Shown here: in pieces, positions 42,111-51,444 of the stretch
Position numbering within the stretch: the first letter of the stretch is position 1
Layout of the letters: every line of letters begins with the position of its first letter
Program-made: the position numbers and the translations under genes
Assembly: GCF_001598915.1 (NCBI RefSeq)
Contig: NZ_BDAP01000004.1
Span: 310,001 to 374,000, forward strand
Reading direction: 5' to 3'
Length of the DNA stretch: 64,000 nt
Source of the DNA: Williamsia muralis NBRC 105860
GTDB lineage: Bacteria; Actinomycetota; Actinomycetes; Mycobacteriales; Mycobacteriaceae
The notes under the pieces: model-generated
The model's database searches: none
Told to the model about the DNA's origin: nothing
Seen by the model: the letters and a program-made list of their open reading frames with translations, nothing else

Positions 42111-44899
42111 GAGATCACCTTCTGTTCCGTGAGCCCGGTCGCCGATGTGGCCTCGGCGGTGTCCCGACCACCCGCAGGCACACCCAGATAGGCACGGATG
42201 ACATGCTCATCGGCCCGGATGGCGTCGGGTGTCCCACTGGCGATGACCTTGCCGAGATCGAGAACGATGATTCGATCACACACGGACAGAACGAGTTCCA
42301 TGTCGTGGTCGACGAGGAGCATCGTCATGCCGTTGTTGCGGACGGCGCGTAGCCGTTCACCGAGCCACCGACTCTCGTTGCTGTCGAGGCCGGCGGCGGG
42401 CTCGTCGAGCAGTGCCACCGAAGGATTGCCGGCGAGCACCCGCGCCATCGACACCAATTGCCGTTGTCCTTGTGACAGTGAGGCAACGGTGACATCGGCG
42501 ACCGAATGCAGATCGAGCAAGCCGAGAACATCATCGACGCTCTCGTCGCTCGTGGAAGCCTTACCGCCACGCGCGCCGACGGTGACGTTCTCCCGCACGG
42601 ACAGGTCGTCGTACAGCTCGACATCCTGGAACGTGCGACCCAATCCACGTCGGCTGCGTCGGTGCGGAGCCAGATCGGTCACGTCGGTTCCGTCGAGAGT
42701 GATGTGTCCCGACGCCGCCGCGAACCCACTGATGGCGTCGATCAGAGTGGTCTTTCCGGCACCGTTCGGCCCGATCAGCCCGACAATCTCGCCGTCGAAC
42801 ACCTCGAACGACACCTCACTCACAGCGGTGACTGCGCCGTACTGCACCGACACGGAGTCGACCTTCAGCAGCGTCCGGTCACGATCGATCACCGGTGTAC
42901 CGGCGTCGAGCCGACTGGATGTCGGCGCCGTCGAGGCATCAGGCTCCCCGGCCGGGGCTCGGGGTGTCTCAGGGCGCGAGAACCGTTGCACCAGAGGGGT
43001 GATGCGTCCGGCGATGCCGTCCGGGTTGACCATCACCGTCAGGATGAGGAGCACCCCACTGGCCAGCGCGTAGTAGTCACCGAAGTCGAAGGCCCGGTCG
43101 AGCACGATGTACAGCAACGCACCGGGAGCGAGGACACCTGCGAGCAGGGCGCCCGACACGGACGTGATCCCGGCGGTGTAGATGATGGCGAAGATCGCGA
43201 TGCCGGCGAACACACTGAACGGATCAGCGGTTGCGAGAGTTTGTTGGTATGCGAGCAATGTGCCGCTGAGCCCGGCGAGGAACGAGCCGATTGCGAACGC
43301 GGCCAACTTGGTTCGCGACACGTTGATACCCGCGGCGGCCGCGGACCTCTCGTTGGCGCGGACGGCGAGCATGGCCGAGCCCAGCCGACTGCGCCGCAGC
43401 AGGCCGACGCCGACCGCAGCGATCACCACGATGATCAGGCACAGGATCCCGAACGAGACCCTCGGGTAGTTCTCCCCGGCGCCGATACCCAGATCGATCC
43501 CGAAGATGCTCGGTGCGTCGAAGTTCGAGCCCTTGAGTCCGCCGTTGAACGACGGGTTGCGGAACCAGAAGGTCTCCAGGAACACCGCGAGCGCAAGCGT
43601 GACGACCATGAACGGGAGCCCCCGGATCCGGAGGGCGGGCAACCCGACCACCACCCCGATGACCGTGGCCATCAGTGCAGCCAGGATCGGCGCGAACGGG
43701 AACGGTATCCCCAGTTCGGTGTTCACCACACTCAACCCGAAGGCACCGACACCCGCGAGGGTCAGCTGAGCGAGCGAGACCTGTCCGGCGAACCCGGTCA
43801 CCACCACCTGCGAGAGTCCGAGGATGGCGAAGATGAACGTGGCGATGATCGCCCCGCGGTAGCTGCCCGACGTCGCCGACAGGGCGATGACGGCAATCAC
43901 GGTGGCGGCAATCGCCGGCGTCCAGATCCGTCTCGGACGGGGAGCCCGGCCGAGGTTCTGGTGCACGATACCGCCGCGACTGGGCAACGGCCGACCTTTG
44001 ACCACCAGGAACACCAGAATCAAGAGCAGCGGGATCGCCTCGGATACACCAGATTTCGGAATCCAGCTGTAGAGACTCTGCAGGTGCGTTCCCTCTGCCT
44101 GCAGTATTCCGATGCCCAGCCCCGCCGCGACGGCCAAAGCCATGGACGAGAAGTTGCCCACAAGCGCCGCAGCCAGTGCGGGCACGATGAACATCGTGTA
44201 CGCGATCGGGCTCAGGGGCACGATCGGGGCGATGAGGATACCGCCGAGTCCGGCGATCACCGACGACAGAGCCCAGTTGCTCACTGCGATGCGATCGGGC
44301 GAAAGCCCGGTGACAAACGCACCTTTCTCCGATTCCGCGGCGGCTTCGGTGGCAACGCCGAACCGCGTGAAGTGATACACCAGCGCGACCACCGTCGCCA
44401 GGGCCACGATCACCACGGCGAGCCAGATGCGGTCCGTGGGCACCTGACTCTCACCGATGGAGAGGACTCCCGGTTCGAAGATCGGTGCCACCGGAACCGC
44501 TGTGGTGCCGACCCGAAGCGCGAGGAGCGCCTGGATGGCCAGCATGAGACCGATTGACGCAACGGCTTTGGCGACCACCGGCGCCGACCGCATCGGCCGG
44601 AAGACCACCAGGTACAGCAGCGCTCCCAGCGCCGCCGCGATCACCAGCGAGATCGCGACGGCGGGAACGAGATCGAGTTCGCCACCCAATTCGATCGTCG
44701 ACGGGAAGCCGGGTACCGGGATGAGGAGTTCTCCCTCACGCAGTAACCCATACGTGTACGTGGTGTACAGCGCGACAGCTCCCGTCGCGAAGTTCACCAC
44801 CCCCGAACTCTTGAAGGTCATCACCAACGCGAGTCCGAGGGCGGCGTAGACCGCTCCGTTGCCCAGGCCGAGAAAGAGATAGGCAAAGTGCTCGGTCAT
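42107..44899 (-). CDS. LivH-LivM-LivG triple fusion: two permeases and one ATPase of a branched-chain-type ABC importer
   Basis: A 930-residue single polypeptide. Residues 1 to about 305 are a LivH permease (LGLALVMTFKSSGVVNFA at the N-terminus). About 320-640 are a LivM permease (VVTGFAGQVSLAQLTLAGVG; ANERSAAAAGIN). A proline/threonine-rich linker follows, and about 676-930 are a LivG ATPase with Walker A GPNGAGKTT, signature LSQGQRQ and Walker B VALLDEPAAGLD. There is no stop or frameshift in between. With LivF and the lipoprotein it makes a complete importer. The family carries branched amino acids but also amides, urea and aromatic or other small molecules, so the substrate is open. Confidence 0.93.
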   Translation of the reverse strand: MTEHFAYLFLGLGNGAVYAALGLALVMTFKSSGVVNFATGAVALYTTYTYGLLREGELLIPVPGFPSTIELGGELDLVPAVAISLVIAAALGALLYLVVFRPMRSAPVVAKAVASIGLMLAIQALLALRVGTTAVPVAPIFEPGVLSIGESQVPTDRIWLAVVIVALATVVALVYHFTRFGVATEAAAESEKGAFVTGLSPDRIAVSNWALSSVIAGLGGILIAPIVPLSPIAYTMFIVPALAAALVGNFSSMALAVAAGLGIGILQAEGTHLQSLYSWIPKSGVSEAIPLLLILVFLVVKGRPLPSRGGIVHQNLGRAPRPRRIWTPAIAATVIAVIALSATSGSYRGAIIATFIFAILGLSQVVVTGFAGQVSLAQLTLAGVGAFGLSVVNTELGIPFPFAPILAALMATVIGVVVGLPALRIRGLPFMVVTLALAVFLETFWFRNPSFNGGLKGSNFDAPSIFGIDLGIGAGENYPRVSFGILCLIIVVIAAVGVGLLRRSRLGSAMLAVRANERSAAAAGINVSRTKLAAFAIGSFLAGLSGTLLAYQQTLATADPFSVFAGIAIFAIIYTAGITSVSGALLAGVLAPGALLYIVLDRAFDFGDYYALASGVLLILTVMVNPDGIAGRITPLVQRFSRPETPRAPAGEPDASTAPTSSRLDAGTPVIDRDRTLLKVDSVSVQYGAVTAVSEVSFEVFDGEIVGLIGPNGAGKTTLIDAISGFAAASGHITLDGTDVTDLAPHRRSRRGLGRTFQDVELYDDLSVRENVTVGARGGKASTSDESVDDVLGLLDLHSVADVTVASLSQGQRQLVSMARVLAGNPSVALLDEPAAGLDSNESRWLGERLRAVRNNGMTMLLVDHDMELVLSVCDRIIVLDLGKVIASGTPDAIRADEHVIRAYLGVPAGGRDTAEATSATGLTEQKVIS

Positions 44900-44950
44900 C
44901 TACTGTTCCAACTTCTTTCGATGATTCAGGTGGGTCTTCTCGCGCTGGAT

Positions 44951-46195
44951 CTAGCCGACGCTCGTCAGGTTCGAGGGCTTGCCCTCGCTGTCGACCGGAC
45001 CGACGAGCAACGTCTTGCTGCAGATCGACGGCAGCTGCGGGATCGCGGTGCCGTTGCAGGTGAACTTCAGTCCGGCCCCGATGGGGAGCGGGATGTCCTT
45101 GGCTGCTTTGAGCGCTCCGGTCACCGTTGCGGGCGAGATGTCGCCGGTCAGGTTCTCGATCACCCGGTACAGGCCGAGAACGCCCTGGTATCCGGTGTAG
45201 CCGTAGCCGCCGATGTCGGTCTCCGGTGCGTACTGCGCCATCACGGAGCGGTAGAGGACCGAGTCGGGATCGTCTGAGTATATGTCGACGGTGGTGAAGT
45301 CCTTGATGCCTTCCATGACCGATCCGCCAACGGCTTTCACCACGTCAGGGGCGACGCACGTGGGCACGACCAGTCGGTCTTTGCCTGGGGCGACGGTCTG
45401 CATGGTCTTCAGCACCGAGATGCACATGTTGGCGTCGCCGACGATGGCGACGGCATCGGGGTTGTCGGACAGCCCTGCGGTGAGCTGCGGCGTGGGGTCG
45501 GGCACCGCGGTCGGAATGGGTACGACCTTGAGTTCGATACCTGCCGCCTGGAAGATCGGGTTACCGATCGCGGAGATCGCCGCGGGGGTGCCTCCACCGT
45601 CACCCGACATGAGGGCCAGCTTCTTGATGCCGTTCTGCGCCGAGTACTGAGCCATACCGGCGAGCACGCCGGGCAGTCCGGCGGTGAACATGAAGGAGTC
45701 CGGCGAGGTCAGCTCGACGGGGGTGACGCCGACCGGGCCGACGTACGGGATACCTGCGCCGGAGAGGATCGGCAACATCGCCGGCCCTTGGGCTCCACCG
45801 GGAACCACCACTGCGACAACACCTTGCTCGACCATCTGGTTGGCGCAGTTCGTCGCCGAAGCCGGTTCTTCCTGCTGCTTGCAGATGACGAGTTCGATGG
45901 GCCGTCCATCGACCCCGCCCGCGTTGGCGTTGATGTATTCGGCTGCGGCCTGAGCGGTTTCGCGGTTGGCCGGGAAAGAAGCGAACGAGCCGCCTTCGCT
46001 GTTGATGAAGCCCACCTTGATCGGGGCGCCAGTGGCCGCGTCCGCCGGCAGGGATGTTGTGGGCAGCGACGAATCCGGGGAGTCACTGTCGGAACCGTCG
46101 CTGCACGCGCTGACGCCGAGAACTGTCAACAACACCGAGGCACCGACGCCGAAGATGACTTGGCCGCGGCTGCGACTTGTCCTGCGTGACTTCAT
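44951..46195 (-). CDS. Branched-chain-type ABC transporter substrate-binding lipoprotein
   Basis: A 414-residue periplasmic-type binding protein. A signal peptide ends in the lipobox VSAC with lipidated Cys31, then a Ser/Asp-rich linker leads to a type I two-lobed domain (IKVGFINSEGGSFASFPANR; VAVVVPGGAQGPAMLPILSG). Similar proteins bind amino acids, amides or aromatic acids. The ATG has AAGGG nine bases upstream. It is the first gene of the importer operon, 51 bases ahead of the fused permease gene. Confidence 0.9.
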   Translation of the reverse strand: MKSRRTSRSRGQVIFGVGASVLLTVLGVSACSDGSDSDSPDSSLPTTSLPADAATGAPIKVGFINSEGGSFASFPANRETAQAAAEYINANAGGVDGRPIELVICKQQEEPASATNCANQMVEQGVVAVVVPGGAQGPAMLPILSGAGIPYVGPVGVTPVELTSPDSFMFTAGLPGVLAGMAQYSAQNGIKKLALMSGDGGGTPAAISAIGNPIFQAAGIELKVVPIPTAVPDPTPQLTAGLSDNPDAVAIVGDANMCISVLKTMQTVAPGKDRLVVPTCVAPDVVKAVGGSVMEGIKDFTTVDIYSDDPDSVLYRSVMAQYAPETDIGGYGYTGYQGVLGLYRVIENLTGDISPATVTGALKAAKDIPLPIGAGLKFTCNGTAIPQLPSICSKTLLVGPVDSEGKPSNLTSVG

Positions 46196-46513
46196 ATTTC
46201 ATACCCTTCACGATCCATGGATGGGGCGATCGAGCGCCAGACGCCATCGCCCGGCCATCCACGACGGAGGACTGGTTTCTCAGTGGGCTCGCGAGGAGCG
46301 GGAGATGGGGCGGCTGGTGATGCAGATCACTTTGTTCGAAGCCAGTCAGACATTACGCACAGACATTCGTATCGTCAACCGTATAGACGGGTGTCCAGTT
46401 GTGTGATTGAGTGGAGTTCTCGACAGCGGTCACAGGCGCCGGACCCAGCGCGCATTCAGCGCCGGGAACTGGCGAAAGCTATTAGACGACTTGACTATTG
46501 AAGGCGCGAGCGT
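46196..46513 (-). promoter_or_regulatory. Intergenic region upstream of the ABC importer (no gene)
   Basis: 318 bases without a convincing gene, holding the importer promoter on the minus strand. Two copies of CAGACATT at 46347-46354 and 46360-46367, 13 bases apart, and a partial palindrome TAGACGGGTGTCCAG at 46384-46398 could be regulator sites. The end nearest 46513 is the 3' side of the TetR gene. I see no clear terminator in it. Confidence 0.4.
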
Positions 46514-47143
46514 TCAGGCCAGAATCTGGCGCGCGGCAGCCTCGAGCTGGTCCGCGACCTCGCCGTAGGACAGGTGACCCATCCCCGCGCGAACCATCGC
46601 GCCGGTGTAGACCAACTCCAGCAGTCCCACATCTCTGGAGCTTCCCTCCGACCCGACGGCTGCCACCAGGAGCCGATGGATCTCGCGGCTGATCTGGAAG
46701 CGGAGCTGTTCGACGTCGGAGTCATTGCTGAGCAATGCCTGCGTCACCGCCGCGGCGAACTCGGGCTCGTCGGCGACATTGAGGGCCAGGTACCGCAGCA
46801 CACTCACGACTCGCTCGATCATCTCCGGAGAGTCGTTGGCCGGAGGTGTGGCCGTGGTCAGCCGACGCCAGTACACCTCAGCGACGAGGTGTTCCTTCGA
46901 GGAGAAATAGATGTACGCGGTCGCGCGGGCCAGGCCCGCCTTGGCCGCGACGAGAGGCACCGTCAGCTCCGAGTAGCCCACTTCGCCGAGTACCTCGACG
47001 GTGGCCGCACCCAGTTTCAACACCGTGTCGGCACGTTTGCCCGTCAATCGTCGACGAGTGGCTTCAACCGGGGACTGATCAGGCACAGCTGGCAACGGTA
47101 CCCCGACCGCCACGTGGGTCACCAACCTGCTCCGGCCGACCAC
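46514..47143 (-). CDS. TetR-family transcriptional regulator
   Basis: About 209 residues. The helix-turn-helix LGEVGYSELTVPLVAAKAGL, then ARATAYIYFSSKEHLVAEVY, is followed by a ligand domain ending QLEAAARQIL. It is a paralogue of the TetR at 34695-35297: the DNA-binding helices, the WRRL segment and GAxVRAGMG near the C-terminus are shared. The start is uncertain: GTG 47143 is taken, while GTG 47086 would remove 19 residues not needed for the fold. It lies upstream of the ABC importer in the same direction and may control it. Confidence 0.82.
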   Translation of the reverse strand: MVGRSRLVTHVAVGVPLPAVPDQSPVEATRRRLTGKRADTVLKLGAATVEVLGEVGYSELTVPLVAAKAGLARATAYIYFSSKEHLVAEVYWRRLTTATPPANDSPEMIERVVSVLRYLALNVADEPEFAAAVTQALLSNDSDVEQLRFQISREIHRLLVAAVGSEGSSRDVGLLELVYTGAMVRAGMGHLSYGEVADQLEAAARQILA

Positions 47144-47174
47144 TCGGCACAGGGCGCCTCAGGCGCGGGCCGTT

Positions 47175-48335
47175 CTAGGTCTGCGCCGAGGCGAAATCGG
47201 TGATCGCCGCACGCACGGCCGACGACATCACCCCGCCGATGTGTCCACCCGGGTACCAGTGCACCGGCCCCGACCAATGGGCGTGCAGACGTTCCGCGGC
47301 GGCAACCGAGGTCACCCTGTCGTTCAGGGCGGCCACCACCAGACGGCGGTCCGCCTGCGCATGAGGTACCACCCTGAGGGGATCCACCACGCTCGTCACG
47401 TCCTGGACCGGATCCGACCGCAACAGCTCTGCGATCGCACGACCCCGGTCACCGCCGCGGAGCAGATGATGGGCCATGGTTGCGTGCAGGTCCAGCATCG
47501 GAACCACTGCGATCACCGATTGCACCTGCGGTTCGAGGCCGGCCACGATTGCGGCGACCGGACCACCCAGCGAGATGCCACCGACGGTGATGGGGGTCGG
47601 ATCCTGCGCATGCATCCACCGGACCAGGGCACGGACCTCCGCGATCCCACGGGCGGTGAGCGCGACGTTGGCCATCGGATCGAAGCCGGGGAAGGTCACG
47701 CCTTTGCTGCGTCGTAACCCGTGCCCGGGCAAGACCGGGAACACGACGTTGTAGCCGAGTTCCTCGTGCAGGAACGCTGCGCGCAACGACATCAGGTCGT
47801 CGATCCGGCCCTGACCGGCGCCATGGATCCAGAGCAGCCACGGGTGCCCCCGCTCGCGGTGTTCGAGGATCCGCACGGTTGCCGCCGTCTTGGTCTTGTC
47901 GCCCGAGAGCAACAAAGGGTGGGGGTCCGGACTCGCGTAGTCCAGCCGCTCGTACGCCACCGGGCCCAATTTCCGGCGGATAGACCGCTGGATTCGGAGC
48001 TCGGGGGGATCCGGGTTCGCCTCGGCCATCGGCAGCGCCCTGAGCCTGCTGCCCACCAACGCACACCTGTCCACGTTCGCTCGGATGTCGTCTTCATCGG
48101 GCACGGCGCGCAGCAGCGAAAAGCCGGCGATGAAGAACTCGTCGAGCGCTGTCTCACCCACCTGGCGGACGCCGAACGCCGACGGTGGGATGCCCGTGGC
48201 CGCGGCGCGATGGCTGGCGCTGCGCGAGCTCAGCACCGCGCGGGGCAGGACTTCGGCCAGCAGCGACATCCGTGTGAGCGACGAGTCGAATCTGTTCTGC
48301 CAGCGGCCACGATCCGGCCCGGGTGTGGCCGTCAT
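47175..48335 (-). CDS. Alpha/beta hydrolase
   Basis: A 386-residue cytoplasmic alpha/beta-hydrolase. The nucleophile elbow is GGISLGG, the oxyanion region LLWIHGAGQGR, and the C-terminal GGHIGG holds the likely catalytic His. ALNDRVTSV ahead of it may supply the acid. An N-terminal 130-residue cap precedes the fold. It is coupled to the upstream acyltransferase gene (ATGA overlap), so it may act on triacylglycerol or wax ester turnover; this is inferred from context. Confidence 0.8.
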   Translation of the reverse strand: MTATPGPDRGRWQNRFDSSLTRMSLLAEVLPRAVLSSRSASHRAAATGIPPSAFGVRQVGETALDEFFIAGFSLLRAVPDEDDIRANVDRCALVGSRLRALPMAEANPDPPELRIQRSIRRKLGPVAYERLDYASPDPHPLLLSGDKTKTAATVRILEHRERGHPWLLWIHGAGQGRIDDLMSLRAAFLHEELGYNVVFPVLPGHGLRRSKGVTFPGFDPMANVALTARGIAEVRALVRWMHAQDPTPITVGGISLGGPVAAIVAGLEPQVQSVIAVVPMLDLHATMAHHLLRGGDRGRAIAELLRSDPVQDVTSVVDPLRVVPHAQADRRLVVAALNDRVTSVAAAERLHAHWSGPVHWYPGGHIGGVMSSAVRAAITDFASAQT

Positions 48336-49723
48336 CGGTCCAGCATCTCAGCCGTGCGCAGTGCCGAGGTCAACTCGTCCAGAGACGACTGGACCCGGCC
48401 AAGGAATGCCGCCGGGTCAGCCATGGACTCGGGTGTGGTGATCAGGCCCATCGACAGTTGCCCCGCGTAGCTGTACGCGGTCAGGTTGACATCTGCCGGG
48501 GCTATCGCCAGTGCAAAAGACGTCCATTGCTCCACTTTCACGTCGCCGATCCATCGATGTTCTTTCGGTCCTGGCATGTTCGCCGTGGTGATGTGGTTCA
48601 TCACCAGCGGCGCGATGGGCGCTGCGATCGGACGCGCCCAGGGTCCCAGGCGACCGGTGTAGGTCGCGAGATGCTCGGTGAGGTCGAAACCCAGCTGCCG
48701 ACGAAGGGACACGGCCGCAGCGCAACTCGATGCGGTGGCGCGCACCCGCTCGACAGGGTCGACGATCTCGGTGTGGAGGTAGACCGTCGCCGTCGCCAGC
48801 TCGTTGCCCTGGCGGCGGGGCGAAGAGAGGTCGCGGCACACCCCGAACATCCCGACGGCGGGGCGATCGGTGCGCTCTCGGCGGGCCAGACGCTCCGCGC
48901 GGATCGCGCCTGCCACGATCCCGTGAAACGCGCCGTTGACGGTGGTGCCCGTGGCAACCGCCACCCGCCGCACGTCAGCGAGCGGAATCGACGCACTGGC
49001 GCAGCGCCGCCGATGTGAACTCGGGGTGTTGAAGCTCGTGCGGTCGGCGCCCATGAAGTGGGGTACGGCTCGGCGCTGTTCGAAACGTCGGGCCGCCACC
49101 CCGGTGCGATACACATCTGCCGCCACATGCGGTAGGTCGCGCATCAGGCGAACCGATTCTCGCCGGGCCATCGCACGCATCTCGGCGCGTTCAGGAGGTG
49201 TGGCGTCTTCGACCGACCAGGGATTCGGTTCAGCCGCAGTCGCTCCCGGGCTGTCGCTGGTCACCGCGCGGAAACAGTTCAGCGCCGCCAGACCGTCCAC
49301 CACCGCGTGATGCACCCGGATGACCACCGCCTGACGATCGCCGCTCAGCCCGTGTACCAGGGTCATGGCCCAGAGCGGCCGATCGCGTGAGAGCCGTTTC
49401 GTGGCGAGCGCGGCCAGCAGTTCATCGAGCTGCGATTGATCGCCAGGGGCCGGAAGGGTGTGCTCATCGATGTGGTGGGCGATCCGAAAGCTCATGTCGG
49501 GCACCCAGAAAGGACGCCCGCGATGACCACGCAGCGCTTCGATCCGCTGGGTCGCCCGGGGGAAGTGGCCGAGATAGCGGGGTACCAGCGCGCGCAGTTC
49601 GGCGAGGGTCACCGGTGTGCCACGGTTCGACGAGTCCAGAATCGCGACCTTCAGGGTGTGCATCGGGGTCGTCGATGTCTCCATGTTGAGCATCAACGCG
49701 TCCGGTCCGGTCATGCGCTCCAT
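48332..49723 (-). CDS. Wax ester synthase/diacylglycerol acyltransferase (WS/DGAT)
   Basis: A 463-residue acyltransferase of the bacterial WS/DGAT family, which esterifies acyl-CoA to diacylglycerol or a fatty alcohol for storage lipid. The catalytic motif HHAVVDG (after VIRVH) is intact, and PLWAMTLVHGLSGDRQAVVI, then NHITTANMPGPKEHRWIGD, are typical. It starts four bases after the preceding WS/DGAT stop and overlaps the hydrolase gene, forming a three-gene lipid operon. Several paralogues per genome are usual in mycolata. Confidence 0.9.
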   Translation of the reverse strand: MERMTGPDALMLNMETSTTPMHTLKVAILDSSNRGTPVTLAELRALVPRYLGHFPRATQRIEALRGHRGRPFWVPDMSFRIAHHIDEHTLPAPGDQSQLDELLAALATKRLSRDRPLWAMTLVHGLSGDRQAVVIRVHHAVVDGLAALNCFRAVTSDSPGATAAEPNPWSVEDATPPERAEMRAMARRESVRLMRDLPHVAADVYRTGVAARRFEQRRAVPHFMGADRTSFNTPSSHRRRCASASIPLADVRRVAVATGTTVNGAFHGIVAGAIRAERLARRERTDRPAVGMFGVCRDLSSPRRQGNELATATVYLHTEIVDPVERVRATASSCAAAVSLRRQLGFDLTEHLATYTGRLGPWARPIAAPIAPLVMNHITTANMPGPKEHRWIGDVKVEQWTSFALAIAPADVNLTAYSYAGQLSMGLITTPESMADPAAFLGRVQSSLDELTSALRTAEMLDR

Positions 49724-49727
49724 CGGA

Positions 49728-51239
49728 CTACTTCACCCCGCTCTTTGTCCGCCGGCCCGTCGTGGACCGTGGCCGTTGCGTCTCATCGCCCGATCCGCCC
49801 GACTGCTCGTCGGCAGCAAACGGATCATCAACGGCAGTAGGACCTTCGAGACCGCTGGCCGCCAGCAACTCGGCAAGCGCCTCATCGAGCGCATCGATGA
49901 TCTCCCACGGATCGGGAACCAGGTTCGGGTCCACGTGTAGACCGAAATCCATCCGCTCCATGTTCGACAGCACCGTGAAGTTCAGGCCCATCCCCTCCAG
50001 GATCACCGAACTTGGGTAGATACCGGTGACCTTGGCGCCGCCCATGTACAGCTGGAGCGGCGGACCGGGGACATTCGAGATGAGGGTGTTGATCCGCAGC
50101 GGCATCCGTGAGATCAGCTCGGTCGAATAGATCGCCCGGATCGCGGTACCGAGGATCAGCGGGGCGGCTACTTCACCCAGCGACTGGATCTGCCTGGCGC
50201 TCATCGCCTTCGACATCTCCTTGGCGCCCGCTGCTGTTTCACTGACCGTCTTGAGTCGTTGAATCGGGTCATCGAGATGCGTGGCCAACTCCACGAACAC
50301 GGTCGTGATCTGGTTGTCCTGCGTGTCGTCGCCTTCGGCGCGGGTCGACACCGGTACGCCTGTCACCAGTGAGCGATCCGGCAGGGCGTCGTGCGCGAGC
50401 AGGTAGGTACGCAGCGCGGTGCCGCACAACGCCAGCACCACGTCGTTGACCTTGACCCCGTGCGCCTCCTTGATGCGACGGATGTCGTCGAACGCGATGC
50501 CTGCGAACGCCAGCTGCCTGCGGACTCCGATCGACGCGTTGAACGGAGTGCTCGGGCCTCTCGGGATGGCCGAGGCCAACGATCCACCGCTGCGTGCCCC
50601 ATCCAGTACGGCGGCGGCCTTGGAGAGAACGTCGAATCCATAACGCGCATAGGTCGCGGGGCCTTTGACCCATCTGTTCGCCAGACCGCCGACGACGTCG
50701 AGCACACCCTGATCGCCGGCGGAGGATTCCTCACGCGACGGCTTGGCCACCATCGGCGCTGCCGCGTCTGGTTCGACATCGAGCATTGCGGTGGCGAGAC
50801 CGGCGCCGGCGACACCGTCGAGCAGACAGTGGTGGTACTTCATGAGCAATGCCACCCGTCCACCGGCGAGGCCTTCGATCAGCCAGACCTCCCAGAGCGG
50901 GCGGTTGCGGTCGAGTTGGGCACTGAGAAGTAGACCGGCCACTTCGCCGACCTCTCGAGCGCCGCCGGGTGAGGGAACACCGATGCGGTGCACGTGATGT
51001 CGGACGTCGAAATCCGGATCATCCACCCACACCGGGCGATCGAGCCCGAACGGGGCCTGCTTGAGCTTCCAGCGGAACTTGGGGGCGTATTCCATCCGCT
51101 CGCGCGTGAGCCGAACGACGTCGTCGTATCCGAGTCCGGACTCCCCCGGTTCCAAGATCGTGAGACCACCGACGTGTTGATGCCACGACGGCGTCTCTGC
51201 CGCCAGGAACAGCGAGTCGGTTCCACTCAAGCGCCGCAT
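49728..51239 (-). CDS. Wax ester synthase/diacylglycerol acyltransferase (WS/DGAT)
   Basis: A 503-residue WS/DGAT, closer to the best-known family members than its neighbour. MRRLSGTDSLFLAAETPSWH at the start, PLWEVWLIEGLAGGRVAL, the catalytic HHCLLDGVAG and ISNVPGPPLQLYMGGAKVTG are all present. The C-terminal 35 residues (after the LEGPTAVDDPF segment) are low-complexity and basic, probably disordered. It is the first gene of the lipid operon. Inverted repeats between it and the TetR gene are likely operators. Confidence 0.93.
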   Translation of the reverse strand: MRRLSGTDSLFLAAETPSWHQHVGGLTILEPGESGLGYDDVVRLTRERMEYAPKFRWKLKQAPFGLDRPVWVDDPDFDVRHHVHRIGVPSPGGAREVGEVAGLLLSAQLDRNRPLWEVWLIEGLAGGRVALLMKYHHCLLDGVAGAGLATAMLDVEPDAAAPMVAKPSREESSAGDQGVLDVVGGLANRWVKGPATYARYGFDVLSKAAAVLDGARSGGSLASAIPRGPSTPFNASIGVRRQLAFAGIAFDDIRRIKEAHGVKVNDVVLALCGTALRTYLLAHDALPDRSLVTGVPVSTRAEGDDTQDNQITTVFVELATHLDDPIQRLKTVSETAAGAKEMSKAMSARQIQSLGEVAAPLILGTAIRAIYSTELISRMPLRINTLISNVPGPPLQLYMGGAKVTGIYPSSVILEGMGLNFTVLSNMERMDFGLHVDPNLVPDPWEIIDALDEALAELLAASGLEGPTAVDDPFAADEQSGGSGDETQRPRSTTGRRTKSGVK

Positions 51240-51265
51240 GATGTCCTCGTCGGAGTCGATTGCGA

Positions 51266-51301
51266 AAACGAAAGGTATTCGTTTCTGTCGAATGCCATTC
51301 G
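51266..51301. promoter_or_regulatory. Paired operators upstream of the WS/DGAT operon
   Basis: Two inverted repeats lie 27-62 bases upstream of the WS/DGAT start: AAACGAA-AGGTA-TTCGTTT (51266-51284) and CGAAT-GCC-ATTCG (51289-51301). The half-site AAACGAA recurs just upstream of the neighbouring TetR gene. Repression of both by that TetR is the likely meaning. Confidence 0.6.
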
Positions 51302-51444
51302 TACAACCGCGACACTACGTTGTCAATCGAATCGACGCTGGTCTTCGGGGATATCGGGGCGTGAGCAGGCACGGACCACGGCAGCCAGATTTGTCACATC
51401 ACCGCGGGCCGGCCCTCGTCAGCCGTCGGTGGCCTGCGGCAGGT

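Noticed and set aside
42107-44899. Assembly artefact joining livH, livM and livG
   Set aside because: The linkers are natural (the second Pro/Ser/Thr-rich), the frame is continuous, and the next gene is coupled normally by ATGA.
46384-46398. TAGACGGGTGTCCAG as a third copy of the 35.3/58.9-kb operator
   Set aside because: It shares only a short GTGTC core and is poorly palindromic, so the match is too weak to claim.
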